NCBI RefSeq assembly: GCF_002917925.1
Contig: NZ_PPFE01000001.1
Location: 744,001 to 808,000, forward strand
Source: Roseovarius confluentis
Lineage (GTDB): Bacteria > Pseudomonadota > Alphaproteobacteria > Rhodobacterales > Rhodobacteraceae
Direction: 5' to 3'
DNA: 64,000 nucleotides
The number at the start of each line of letters is the position of its first letter. Position 1 is the stretch's first letter. Of this stretch, positions 45,175-52,552 are shown in pieces. The notes under the pieces were generated by a model. That model made no database searches and was not told the origin of the DNA. It was given only the letters and a program-made list of their open reading frames with translations. Position numbers and translations under genes: made by a program.

Positions 45175-45930
45175 TCAGCGCCCGAAGTTGAACCGCCGCA
45201 TTGCGATCAGCGACAGCTGAAAGCTGTCATCGTCCTGCACGATCGGCGAGTCCGCCGCGTCGCCGACATACCGGTTCCAGGCCAGCGTGCCATCCAGGTA
45301 CCAGTTCTGCGACAGTTCATACTGCGCGCCGACCTCGATCCCCGCGCTGACGATGCCCGAGCCGGGCGCGTAGGCGGGAAAGGCCGACAGCCCCGCTTCG
45401 GCCGGGGTGACGCCGAAATAGGTCGACGTGTAATCATCCGCCCCCCACAGCACCCGTGGCCCCACGGTGACGGTCCAGTCGTCCGAGGGGCGGAAGATCG
45501 CGTCGGCCCCCAGCTCGCCCACCCAGCTTTCATGACCGACCACGCCATAGCGCACATCCGCGAAGGCCTGGAAATTCTCGGCGGTGTAGCCGACGCCGCC
45601 GCCGATCTCGAGGCTGAAATCGACGTCGCGCAATCCGGTAAGTTCCACGTGGTCCGAGCTGTCGCGTTCGCGGATCACGCGAAGCGAGCCGCGGGGCCGC
45701 CATCCCAGATCGACGGCGTTGGGATCGGGGTCGCCGAATTCCAGCCGGCCGATCTTGAGGTGGCCGAACTTGAACCCGCCGGTCACGTCCGCCTCGTAGT
45801 CGTCCGAGCCGAAATACTCGGGCTGGTAAATCCCGCCGATGCCCGCCGAGAAGGACAGGCTGGGGCCGGACTGGGCCAGGGCCATGCCGGGAACACACGT
45901 CATGGCGGCGATCAGGAATGTGGATTTCAT
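45175..45930 (-). CDS. MipA/OmpV-family outer-membrane protein
   Basis: Start 45930 gives 251 residues with a signal peptide (MKSTFLIAAMTCVPGMALA). The mature part is beta-barrel-like with alternating strands, ending in FQLSLIAMRRFNFGR (terminal aromatic/Arg typical of an outer-membrane barrel end). Motifs GGIYQPEYFGSDDYEADV and YGVVGHESWVGELGADA match the MipA/OmpV family. Role in the outer membrane is not fixed. An in-frame extension to 45990 lacks a signal or ribosome site. Confidence 0.88.
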   Translation of the reverse strand: MKSTFLIAAMTCVPGMALAQSGPSLSFSAGIGGIYQPEYFGSDDYEADVTGGFKFGHLKIGRLEFGDPDPNAVDLGWRPRGSLRVIRERDSSDHVELTGLRDVDFSLEIGGGVGYTAENFQAFADVRYGVVGHESWVGELGADAIFRPSDDWTVTVGPRVLWGADDYTSTYFGVTPAEAGLSAFPAYAPGSGIVSAGIEVGAQYELSQNWYLDGTLAWNRYVGDAADSPIVQDDDSFQLSLIAMRRFNFGR

Positions 45931-46011
45931 ATGCGGTCCTAATGTCTTGCGGTGGGGGCAAAGGCGGCGGCGTGCCACCGCGCGCGCCATGGCGCGGCGA
46001 CACGGGTAAGA

Positions 46012-46794
46012 TCAGCTCAGGCTGCCGTTGTACCAGTCATGCAGAGACACCTCGGTCTCGGCCCCCGCATCGCTCAGCATTTGGGCAAAGGCCTCGGGGT
46101 CCTGCGTGCCGCCGTCGCGGCCGCGATAGTGATACGGGATCACCACGGCAGGCGCGAATTCGGCCACCGCGTCTGCGGCCTGTTCGGCGGTCATGGTGAA
46201 GGGCAGGTTCATGCAGACCAACGCCACGTCGATGTCTTCCAGGCCGCGCATCTCGTCCGTGCCCTCGGTATCACCCGAGATATAGACCCGGCCCGCATCC
46301 ATGGTCACGACAAAGCCGATATCGCCCCGGTCCTGCGGATGGAAATCCATGCGGCCCTCGGTGATGTTGTAGGCCGGTACGGCCTCGATCCCCAGCCCCA
46401 TCATCTCGGTCGTCTCGCCGGCGGCGATGGCCTGGGTGCGGCCCTGCATGTCCTCGGGCATCATGCCCATGACGTCGGCATTGGTCAGGATCGGCACCTC
46501 GGGCAGCGCCCCCAAGAGGTCGGCGTTGTAGTGGTCGCCGTGCCGGTGGGTGACAAGGATCAGTTCGGGATCGGGCAGACCCTCGTACTCCGACGCCTCG
46601 CCCACCGGGTCGACATAGACCACGCCCGCGGGCGTCTCCATCACGAAGGAGGCGTGCGAAATGGGATGAATGCTGACGGCCCCGTCAAGAAAGCTCATGC
46701 TGGCGCCTTCCTCGGCGGCGAAGGCCAGCGACGGCAGAACGGTCACGGTGCCGGCGGCGGCGGTGCCGATCAGGAAATTGCGTCTGGTGGTCAT
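46012..46794 (-). CDS. Tat-exported metallo-beta-lactamase-fold hydrolase
   Basis: The 260-residue precursor has a twin-arginine signal (TTRRNFLIGTAAAG...LAFA). The mature part is a UlaG/Zn-MBL-like hydrolase with THRHGDHYNAD (metal ligands), ISGDTEGTDEM and a C-terminal YHYRGRDGGTQDP. The catalytic Zn site is complete. Substrate not inferred. It lies between the MipA gene and a cupin gene, same strand, with 217 nt of spacer to the cupin stop side. Confidence 0.88.
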   Translation of the reverse strand: MTTRRNFLIGTAAAGTVTVLPSLAFAAEEGASMSFLDGAVSIHPISHASFVMETPAGVVYVDPVGEASEYEGLPDPELILVTHRHGDHYNADLLGALPEVPILTNADVMGMMPEDMQGRTQAIAAGETTEMMGLGIEAVPAYNITEGRMDFHPQDRGDIGFVVTMDAGRVYISGDTEGTDEMRGLEDIDVALVCMNLPFTMTAEQAADAVAEFAPAVVIPYHYRGRDGGTQDPEAFAQMLSDAGAETEVSLHDWYNGSLS

Positions 46795-46924
46795 GGGGGT
46801 CTCCCTGTCTGTTCCAATTTGTGGTTTCCGGCCCGGGGCCGGCCACCGTTCGAGCAGGCAGGTAGTGCGATCCCGACCTGTGGCGAGGGGCGTTTGGAAA
46901 CGGACCGCGGAAATCGACCCGCGT

Positions 46925-47296
46925 TCAATATCCGCCGGGCTTCCAGCCCATGAAGGCCTTTGTCACCGCCTCGGAGACATCCCATGTCACCCGCATGCCG
47001 TCCCGGACGAAAGCGGTGTCGCCGGGGCCGAGATCCAGTACAGCGCCGGTGGCGTGATCGGTGATGCGGCAGCGCCCCTGCAGGATCACCATCATCTCGT
47101 CGCCCTGCTCGGTGCAGGCAAATGCCCCTTCGGAACAGCGCCAGATGCCGGTGCGCGTGGCGTGCCCCGGCCCACCTGCATCCAGCCGCCCGTGACAGAC
47201 CGGATCGCCGCGCAGCATGCGGTAATCGCTTTCCGGGGCATCGAAGGGCCAGTGCTCCAGCCGGCCGACATCTTCCCCGGGGGTGTATTTCAGCAT
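46925..47296 (-). CDS. Cupin-domain protein (DUF861/cupin_3-like)
   Basis: The 123-residue protein is a single cupin: RTGIWRCSEGAFACTEQGDEMMVILQGRCRITDHATGAVLDLGPGDTAF with two conserved beta-barrel motifs, resembling the small cupin_3 group of enzymes/regulatory proteins. No metal His cluster is obvious (the usual HxH is missing), so catalysis is doubtful. It lies next to the OxyR-like regulator (one base between the two), in the same direction. Confidence 0.75.
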   Translation of the reverse strand: MLKYTPGEDVGRLEHWPFDAPESDYRMLRGDPVCHGRLDAGGPGHATRTGIWRCSEGAFACTEQGDEMMVILQGRCRITDHATGAVLDLGPGDTAFVRDGMRVTWDVSEAVTKAFMGWKPGGY

Positions 47297-48229
47297 CTAG
47301 GCCTCCAATGTCACAAGGTCGGCGAAATGCTCCTGTACCACCGCCTGGACGATCCCGCCGATCCGCCGGGCCAGCGCGGCATGGGCCGCCCGTCGGCGCC
47401 AAACCAGCCCGATCGAGCGGGTCAGCCGGTCGCCGTTGAAAGGCCGGATCGCCACGTCGCCGTCTTTTCCATCCACCTCGGACCGGACATAGAGCGCGGG
47501 CAGGAAACTGACACCCATGCCCAGCGCCGTCATCTGGCGCAGCGCATCCAGGCTGGTGCCCTCGTAATCCTGGCGCAGACGCGCGCCCACATCCTCGCAC
47601 AGACGCAGGATCTGGCCGTGCAGCAAGTAGGCATCAGACAGCGACAGCACGTCCTGCCCTTGCAGGTCAGCTTCGTCGACCCGTGCCGCCGCCGCCAGCG
47701 GATGGTCTTGCATCATGGCCAGCTTCAACGGCTCGCGGAACAGCCGCATCACGTCCACATCGGCGGATTGCACCGGCAGTTGCGTCAGGATCATGTCGTG
47801 CCGACCCTCGTCCAGTTCATCCTGCAGCACGCGCGGGGCGGCATCGCGGATCACCAGCTTCAGCGCGGGGTAAGCGCGGTGCAGCCGCCGCGTGACATAA
47901 GGCAGAAGATACGGCCCCAGTGTCGGCGTCGTGCCCAGCCGCAGCGTGCCACCAACGCCGTCCTTCGCTTCGCGCGCCCGCGTCGCCAGCGTCTCGACCT
48001 CGTCGATCACCTTGCGGGCCTGCGCCAACACCTCGCGCCCGGCAGGCGTCAGAACGGCCCCGCGCCGGCCCCGCTCGACCAACTCGACACCAAGCGCGGA
48101 TTCCAGCCGAACGATCTGTTGGCTGAGCGAGGGCTGGCTGATTCCGGCGCGTTCGGCGGCCTTGCGGTAATGGCCCGCCTCGCTGAGCGCCAGGAAATAG
48201 CGCAACTGGCGCAAGGTGATATCGTCCAT
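47297..48229 (-). CDS. OxyR-like LysR regulator lacking the sensing cysteine
   Basis: The 310-residue protein starts with the LysR HTH (MDDITLRQLRYFLALSEAGHYRKAAERAGISQPSLSQQI). The core is OxyR-like (VRDAAPRVLQDELDEG, ALRQMTALGMGVSFLPALYV), and Cys211 matches the second OxyR cysteine (C208 in E. coli), but the position of sensing C199 is Leu202. So it probably does not respond to peroxide by disulfide formation. It is coexpressed with a cupin and divergent from a DUF465 gene, with inverted repeats resembling OxyR/LysR boxes between. Confidence 0.82.
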   Translation of the reverse strand: MDDITLRQLRYFLALSEAGHYRKAAERAGISQPSLSQQIVRLESALGVELVERGRRGAVLTPAGREVLAQARKVIDEVETLATRAREAKDGVGGTLRLGTTPTLGPYLLPYVTRRLHRAYPALKLVIRDAAPRVLQDELDEGRHDMILTQLPVQSADVDVMRLFREPLKLAMMQDHPLAAAARVDEADLQGQDVLSLSDAYLLHGQILRLCEDVGARLRQDYEGTSLDALRQMTALGMGVSFLPALYVRSEVDGKDGDVAIRPFNGDRLTRSIGLVWRRRAAHAALARRIGGIVQAVVQEHFADLVTLEA

Positions 48230-48258
48230 CGCATGGTCCTTCGCGGGGTCTTTTTCAA

Positions 48259-48300
48259 GATAGGTTTTTCCTATCGGATTTTCAGCTTCGATAGGATTTA
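48259..48300. promoter_or_regulatory. OxyR/LysR-type operator between the regulator and the DUF465 gene
   Basis: GATAGG-TTTTT-CCTATC (48259-48275) is a perfect 6-bp inverted repeat with a 5-nt centre, fitting the ATAG-N7-CTAT OxyR half-site. A second partial half (GATAGGATTTAATC) begins 31 nt further on, at 48290. It lies 30-70 nt upstream of the regulator start, consistent with autoregulation. Confidence 0.5.
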
Positions 48301-48363
48301 ATCTTCGCACACCCCTCCCCATCTCTTTGCCACAGTTCAACACACATCATCGGGAGGACCCAC

Positions 48364-48615
48364 ATGAAACGCCGCACACTTTCGCCCAAGAGCCTGAAGG
48401 CCCGGATCGACACGCTGACCCGCCGCCACCGCGAGATCGACCTGCGGATCACCCGCGAGCAAAGCCAGCCCGCCGCCGATGCGCTGCGCCTCAAGCAGCT
48501 GAAACAGGAGCGGCTGGGCCTGCGTGATGCGATCCGCCTGACCCAGACCCTGCTGAAGCGGCTGGACCCGCGTCCGGCCCGCCTCGGTTGGCAACAGCAA
48601 TTCCATTCCGGGTAA
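48364..48615 (+). CDS. DUF465 (YdcH-like) protein
   Basis: The 83-residue protein has the family pattern RIDTLTRRHREIDLRITREQSQPAADALRLKQLKQERLGLRDAI, an antiparallel helical hairpin typical of DUF465. Function unknown. It lies divergent from the OxyR-like regulator, suggesting control by it. A 29-codon frame follows immediately. Confidence 0.85.
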   Translation: MKRRTLSPKSLKARIDTLTRRHREIDLRITREQSQPAADALRLKQLKQERLGLRDAIRLTQTLLKRLDPRPARLGWQQQFHSG

Positions 48616-48619
48616 CGCG

Positions 48620-48709
48620 GTGATCGATTTCTACATCGCGCTGATGGCGCCGCGCTTCTTGCGCAGCCAGGACCTCGACGAGCTCGAAGAGGTGCTGTTG
48701 GACGACTGA
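48620..48709 (+). CDS. Possible 29-aa peptide after the DUF465 gene
   Basis: A GTG at 48620 opens 29 codons ending in TGA at 48709, four bases past the DUF465 stop. The peptide has a hydrophobic first half (IDFYIALMAPRFL) and an acidic tail (DLDELEEVLLDD). The ribosome site is poor (CGGGTAACGCG). Tight placement after an upstream gene is the main argument; low confidence. Confidence 0.25.
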   Translation: MIDFYIALMAPRFLRSQDLDELEEVLLDD

Positions 48710-48895
48710 GTTCCGCGCGGGGGCCGTACCCTCATCCCGGCCCGACGCGCGTGGCGACATGCCTGGATCGCGCGAGCCGACTACGTAAGCGGTCCATTCC
48801 GGGGGCTTGTCGTCAATCCGGGGCAGGTCCGGGGCGGCGAACAGGGGCGTCGCTGCCGGACCTGCCCCGACTGGGGGTCTTAGGCGCAGCGGCGC

Positions 48896-50206
48896 TCAGC
48901 CGCGCGCCTCGCGCACATTGGGGTGTTCGGAGGGGCGGAAAGGCACCTCGCAGACGTCTGCCGACGCCGCCTGCCCGGAATGCTCTGCATAGGCCTCGGG
49001 CAATTCCACCTGCAGCCGCGATCCGATATCCGAAAGTGTCCACGGCACGAAAGCCAGCGCGATGTTCACCTCCAGCTCCGGCGACCACCAGGCGGACGTG
49101 ACATAGCCGACGCGATTGCCGTCCTCATCCTGCACCAGCCAGAAATCGGAGGGGTAGTCGGTGACGGGCAAGCCGCCCATTTTGATCCCGACCATCTTGA
49201 GGTTGAATGGATAGTTTCCTGCCTCGATCGCGTCACGCTGCCGCTCGAGTGTGGCCTTGCCGATGTAATCCGCCTGCTTCTCCTTCGGCACCTGGTACGC
49301 GAGGTTCACCTGGAAGGGCGAGGTTTCGTGATCCATGTCCTGCCCCCAGGACAGGATGCCGGCCGCGATCCGGCGGTGGTGTCCGGGCGCGATCACCCGC
49401 AGGCCGTAGCGCGCGCCGGTGCCGCGAATGGCGTACCACACTTTCTCGGCGTTCTCCGAGGCGTCGCGCACGTAGACTTCATAGCCTTTCTCGCCGGAAA
49501 ACCCGGTCTGGCTGATGACAACGGGTGCCCCACCGATCGTGGCTTCCATCATGCCGTAATAGGGCACGTCCCGCAGCGCCTCGTCCACAAGGTCGACCAT
49601 GAGATCCTCGGATAAAGGCCCCTGCACCTGCAACGGAGCGACGTCGATTTCGTCGATCTCGACATCCCAGTGGCCGTGCACGTTGACCCCGCGCAGCCAA
49701 AGCAGCAGGTCCGAATCAGAGATCGAGAACCAGAACTCGTCCTCTGACAGCCGCAGAAGGACCGGATCGTTCAGGATGCCGCCTTTTGCGTCGCAAAGAA
49801 TGCAATACTTGCCATGCATCGACTTGATTTTCGTGGCATCGCGGGTAATCACGAAATTCACGAAGGCCTCGGCATCCGGCCCGCGCACCCTGATCTGCCG
49901 CTCGACGGCGACATCCCAAAGCGTGACCCGATGCACCAGGCTGCGGTATTCGGCCATCGTGCCGCCGTCCTCTTCGCGCACGTAGCCGCGGGGGTGGTAC
50001 ATCCGGTTATAGACCGTTGCCCGCCATGCGCCCGCCTCGACCGACAGATGCCAGAAGGGCGATTTGCGGACCCGGGTCGAGACCAGCATCTCCACCGGCG
50101 TCCCGCCGGACTGGCGCAGGTTGACCGGCACGAGCCGGTCGGTCTGGTCGACCTCTGCAACGTTGGGATGGGTGAAGGTTCGGTTCTGCGCTGTATCGGC
50201 AGTCAT
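48896..50206 (-). CDS. GcvT-family protein, DmdA-like aminomethyltransferase
   Basis: The 436-residue protein matches the GcvT/DmdA fold: LVHRVTLWDVAVERQIRVRGPDAEAFVNFVITRD (folate-domain start), APLQVQGPLSEDLM, GFSGEKGYEVYV and the C-terminal barrel VGYVTSAWWSPELEVNIALAFV. DmdA demethylates dimethylsulfoniopropionate in marine bacteria, but this sequence differs from true DmdA in the N-terminal extension and in motif detail, so it is a relative with unknown methyl donor. It is single-gene and convergent with nothing; a 212-nt spacer separates its start from folB. Confidence 0.82.
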   Translation of the reverse strand: MTADTAQNRTFTHPNVAEVDQTDRLVPVNLRQSGGTPVEMLVSTRVRKSPFWHLSVEAGAWRATVYNRMYHPRGYVREEDGGTMAEYRSLVHRVTLWDVAVERQIRVRGPDAEAFVNFVITRDATKIKSMHGKYCILCDAKGGILNDPVLLRLSEDEFWFSISDSDLLLWLRGVNVHGHWDVEIDEIDVAPLQVQGPLSEDLMVDLVDEALRDVPYYGMMEATIGGAPVVISQTGFSGEKGYEVYVRDASENAEKVWYAIRGTGARYGLRVIAPGHHRRIAAGILSWGQDMDHETSPFQVNLAYQVPKEKQADYIGKATLERQRDAIEAGNYPFNLKMVGIKMGGLPVTDYPSDFWLVQDEDGNRVGYVTSAWWSPELEVNIALAFVPWTLSDIGSRLQVELPEAYAEHSGQAASADVCEVPFRPSEHPNVREARG

Positions 50207-50418
50207 GGGCGCGCTCCTCCTGTTTCTAGGTCAACGCAGCGCTTCCGGGCCACGTTCCGTTCAGATGGATCGTGCGGCAGGATCGGGGATATTCCGCCGA
50301 TTGCCCCGTCACCCGCCGCATCTGCCGGAGCCGAGGCGCAGCCCGTCGCATTTACGGGTTCCACCCCCGCCCCGCACCATGATATGCCCGGCTGGATGAA
50401 AATTGGGGGGAGGCCCAA

Positions 50419-51348
50419 ATGTCCAAGGAAATCCGTCTCGCCTTCGCGCATCCGTCCGAGCGTGCCGACGCCACTGCCCCCGACGGCCCGCTCGACCGGA
50501 TCTCGGTGCGCGATCACGTGGTCGAGGTCGAGATCGGCGCGTTCCAGGCCGAACGCGGCACGACCCAGCGCGTCGCGTTCAACGTGGTGGTCGAGGTGCG
50601 CCCGATGACCGCCTCGATAGACGACGACGTGGACCGCATCCTCAGTTATGACAAGGTGACCGAGGCCATCGCGGCCGAACTGGCCGAGGAGCGACTGAAC
50701 CTGCTGGAAACCCTGTCCGAACGCATTGCAGAGCGCATCCTGCTAGAACCGCAGGCGGTGCGCACCTTCGTGCGGGTGGAAAAACTGGACCGTGGGCCGG
50801 GCGCGCTCGGGGTCGAGATCGTCCGCTCGGTCGAGGACCTCAAGACCAAGCCCGTGGGCCATCACGCCGACATCACACCGCATCCGCATGTGGTGTACCT
50901 GTCGAACACCGCGATCGGCTCGCCCAACCTGTCGCGCTGGCTCGACCAGCTTCAGGCGCGGGCCGAGCCGGTGATCCTTTGCGTCGGCCACAACCGCGTC
51001 GACAGCCCCAAGACCGGGCACCGCATGTCGCAGCGCCGTGTCGATCTGCTGGCGCTGGAACAGAACGCCTGGGTTCTGGCCGGGCGCGATGACCGTTGCG
51101 TGGTGGTGGGCACACGGACGGAACTGGATTGGGCGATGAAGAACGGCCAGATCAGCGTCTGGGCCCCGTCGAAGATCGTGCTCGATGCCGTGGACGGCCC
51201 GCGCACCGGGCCGGATGATCCGGTGGGGCTGGCGGCGTGGTTCGCCGGGCACATGGACGCCTCCGACCTGCTCCTGATCGGCGAGGTGCCGCCCAACGAC
51301 CCACCCGTTCCGACGCTGGTGCAGGATATCGCCCAAAGCGGCTTGTGA
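50419..51348 (+). CDS. folB: Dihydroneopterin aldolase with extra C-terminal domain
   Basis: The 309-residue protein is longer than a usual FolB (about 120). The N-terminal part (about 20-135) is FolB-like: LDRISVRDHVVEVEIGAFQAERGTTQRVAFNVVVEV, LLETLSERIAERIL and VRTFVRVEKLDRGPGALGVEI. The remainder (about 155-305) has PVILCVGHNRVDSPKTGHRMSQRRVD, AWVLAGRDDRCVVVGTRTELDWAMK and PDDPVGLAAWFAGHMDASDLLLIGEV, resembling amino-acid-kinase-type proteins. FolB cleaves dihydroneopterin in folate synthesis. It precedes folP, from which it is separated by 151 nt of hairpins. Confidence 0.85.
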   Translation: MSKEIRLAFAHPSERADATAPDGPLDRISVRDHVVEVEIGAFQAERGTTQRVAFNVVVEVRPMTASIDDDVDRILSYDKVTEAIAAELAEERLNLLETLSERIAERILLEPQAVRTFVRVEKLDRGPGALGVEIVRSVEDLKTKPVGHHADITPHPHVVYLSNTAIGSPNLSRWLDQLQARAEPVILCVGHNRVDSPKTGHRMSQRRVDLLALEQNAWVLAGRDDRCVVVGTRTELDWAMKNGQISVWAPSKIVLDAVDGPRTGPDDPVGLAAWFAGHMDASDLLLIGEVPPNDPPVPTLVQDIAQSGL

Positions 51349-51367
51349 GACCCCGTCTCACAAGCCG
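51339..51367. terminator. Long perfect hairpin covering the folB stop codon
   Basis: 13-bp arms CGGCTTGTGAGAC and GTCTCACAAGCCG with a 3-nt loop CCC. The TGA of folB is inside the left arm. No T run follows, so it may attenuate or protect the 3' end, not terminate classically. Confidence 0.55.
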
Positions 51368-51387
51368 TCCCGGACCCGATCCGGGAC
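51367..51387. repeat. Dispersed GC-rich palindrome (copy 6)
   Basis: Arms GTCCCGGA and TCCGGGAC flank CCCGA. First of three copies between folB and folP, starting immediately after the stop-codon hairpin. Confidence 0.8.
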
Positions 51388-51411
51388 CTCTTGGCCTCTT
51401 TGCGCCATCCC

Positions 51412-51432
51412 GTCCCGGACCTGATCCGGGAC
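51412..51432. repeat. Dispersed GC-rich palindrome (copy 7)
   Basis: Arms GTCCCGGA and TCCGGGAC flank CCTGA. 45 nt from copy 6 start to start. Confidence 0.8.
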
Positions 51433-51453
51433 CTCCCAGCCGCCTGACACCCC

Positions 51454-51474
51454 GTCCCGGGCTTGACCCGGGAC
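51454..51474. repeat. Dispersed GC-rich palindrome (copy 8)
   Basis: Arms GTCCCGGG and CCCGGGAC flank CTTGA. 42 nt from copy 7 and 25 nt upstream of the folP start. Confidence 0.8.
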
Positions 51475-51499
51475 CTCGCTGACCCGAAGAACACCCGAC

Positions 51500-52510
51500 A
51501 TGCCCTACTACCGCCCCATCCCCCGCACCGACCACGCCCGCCCCGACACGGCCCGGACCCTGGCGGGGGGCTGGTGCTGGTTCGACACGGTCGAGGAACT
51601 GCACCGCGACGCGCCTCCCCGCCTGATCCCGGCGCAGGACGCCCCGCCCGAGGTACTGTCCCGCTTGACCGGCCCCCGGGCGCCCGTCACCGGGCTGGAC
51701 ATGGCGCGCCCCGCCCTGATGGGCATCCTCAATGTCACGCCCGACAGCTTTTCCGACGGCGGCCAGCACAACGCGCCCGACGCGGCGCTGGTCCGGGCCG
51801 AGGCGATGACCGCCGCGGGGGCCGAGATCATCGACATCGGCGGCGAATCCACCCGCCCCGGCGCCGCCGAAGTGCCCATGGACGAAGAGATCGACCGCAC
51901 CGCCCCGGTCATCGCGTCCCTGCGCCAGCGCTCCGGCGTGCCCATCTCCATCGACACCCGCAAGGCCCCCGTCGCCCGCGCCGCGCATCAGGCCGGCGCA
52001 AGCCTCGTCAACGACGTGGCGGGCTTCACCTTCGACCCTGCCCTGGCGCCCTTCTGCGCCGAGGCCGGCCTGCCGGTCTGCGTGATGCACGCGCAGGGCA
52101 CGCCCGACGTGATGCAAAAGGATCCGCGCTATGACAACGTCGCGCTTGACGTATTTGACTGGCTGGAGGAACGCATCACCGCGCTGGAACACGCAGGCAT
52201 TCCCCGCGACCGGATCATCGCCGACCCCGGCATCGGCTTCGGCAAGACACTGGAGCACAACCTGACGCTGCTGCACAACCTGGCGCTGTTTCACGGGCTG
52301 GGCTGCGCGGTGCTGCTGGGGGCCTCCCGCAAGCGCTTCATCGGGACGATCGGCGGCACCGAAGAGGCCCGCCACCGCGCCCCCGGCTCCATCGCCGTGA
52401 CACTGGCCGGGGTGGCGCAGGGCATCCAGATCCACCGCGTGCATGACGTGGCCGAAACGTCGGAGGCGCTCAAGCTGTGGATGGCCGCCACCGTCGCGCC
52501 GGAAAATTAG
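51500..52510 (+). CDS. folP: Dihydropteroate synthase
   Basis: The 336-residue TIM-barrel enzyme has LMGILNVTPDSFSDGG, EIIDIGGESTRPGA and DPGIGFGKTLEHNL. It joins pABA to the pterin. The N-terminal about 60 residues are a lineage-specific extension. Its TAG stop lies inside the left arm of an AT-rich palindrome, and the convergent DMT gene ends 36 nt later. It pairs metabolically with folB upstream. Confidence 0.97.
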   Translation: MPYYRPIPRTDHARPDTARTLAGGWCWFDTVEELHRDAPPRLIPAQDAPPEVLSRLTGPRAPVTGLDMARPALMGILNVTPDSFSDGGQHNAPDAALVRAEAMTAAGAEIIDIGGESTRPGAAEVPMDEEIDRTAPVIASLRQRSGVPISIDTRKAPVARAAHQAGASLVNDVAGFTFDPALAPFCAEAGLPVCVMHAQGTPDVMQKDPRYDNVALDVFDWLEERITALEHAGIPRDRIIADPGIGFGKTLEHNLTLLHNLALFHGLGCAVLLGASRKRFIGTIGGTEEARHRAPGSIAVTLAGVAQGIQIHRVHDVAETSEALKLWMAATVAPEN

Positions 52511-52552
52511 AAATTTTACGGCCTGATAAAATTCGTACGAATTTTATCAGGC
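52503..52552. repeat. Two palindromes between the convergent folP and DMT genes
   Basis: AAAATT/AATTTT (52503-52517) overlaps the folP stop. A perfect 32-nt palindrome (52521-52552) has arm GCCTGATAAAATTCGT and its complement with no spacer, and its right side covers the last six bases of the DMT gene (stop at 52547). The two convergent genes are therefore separated by, and partly share, these structures. Confidence 0.9.
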
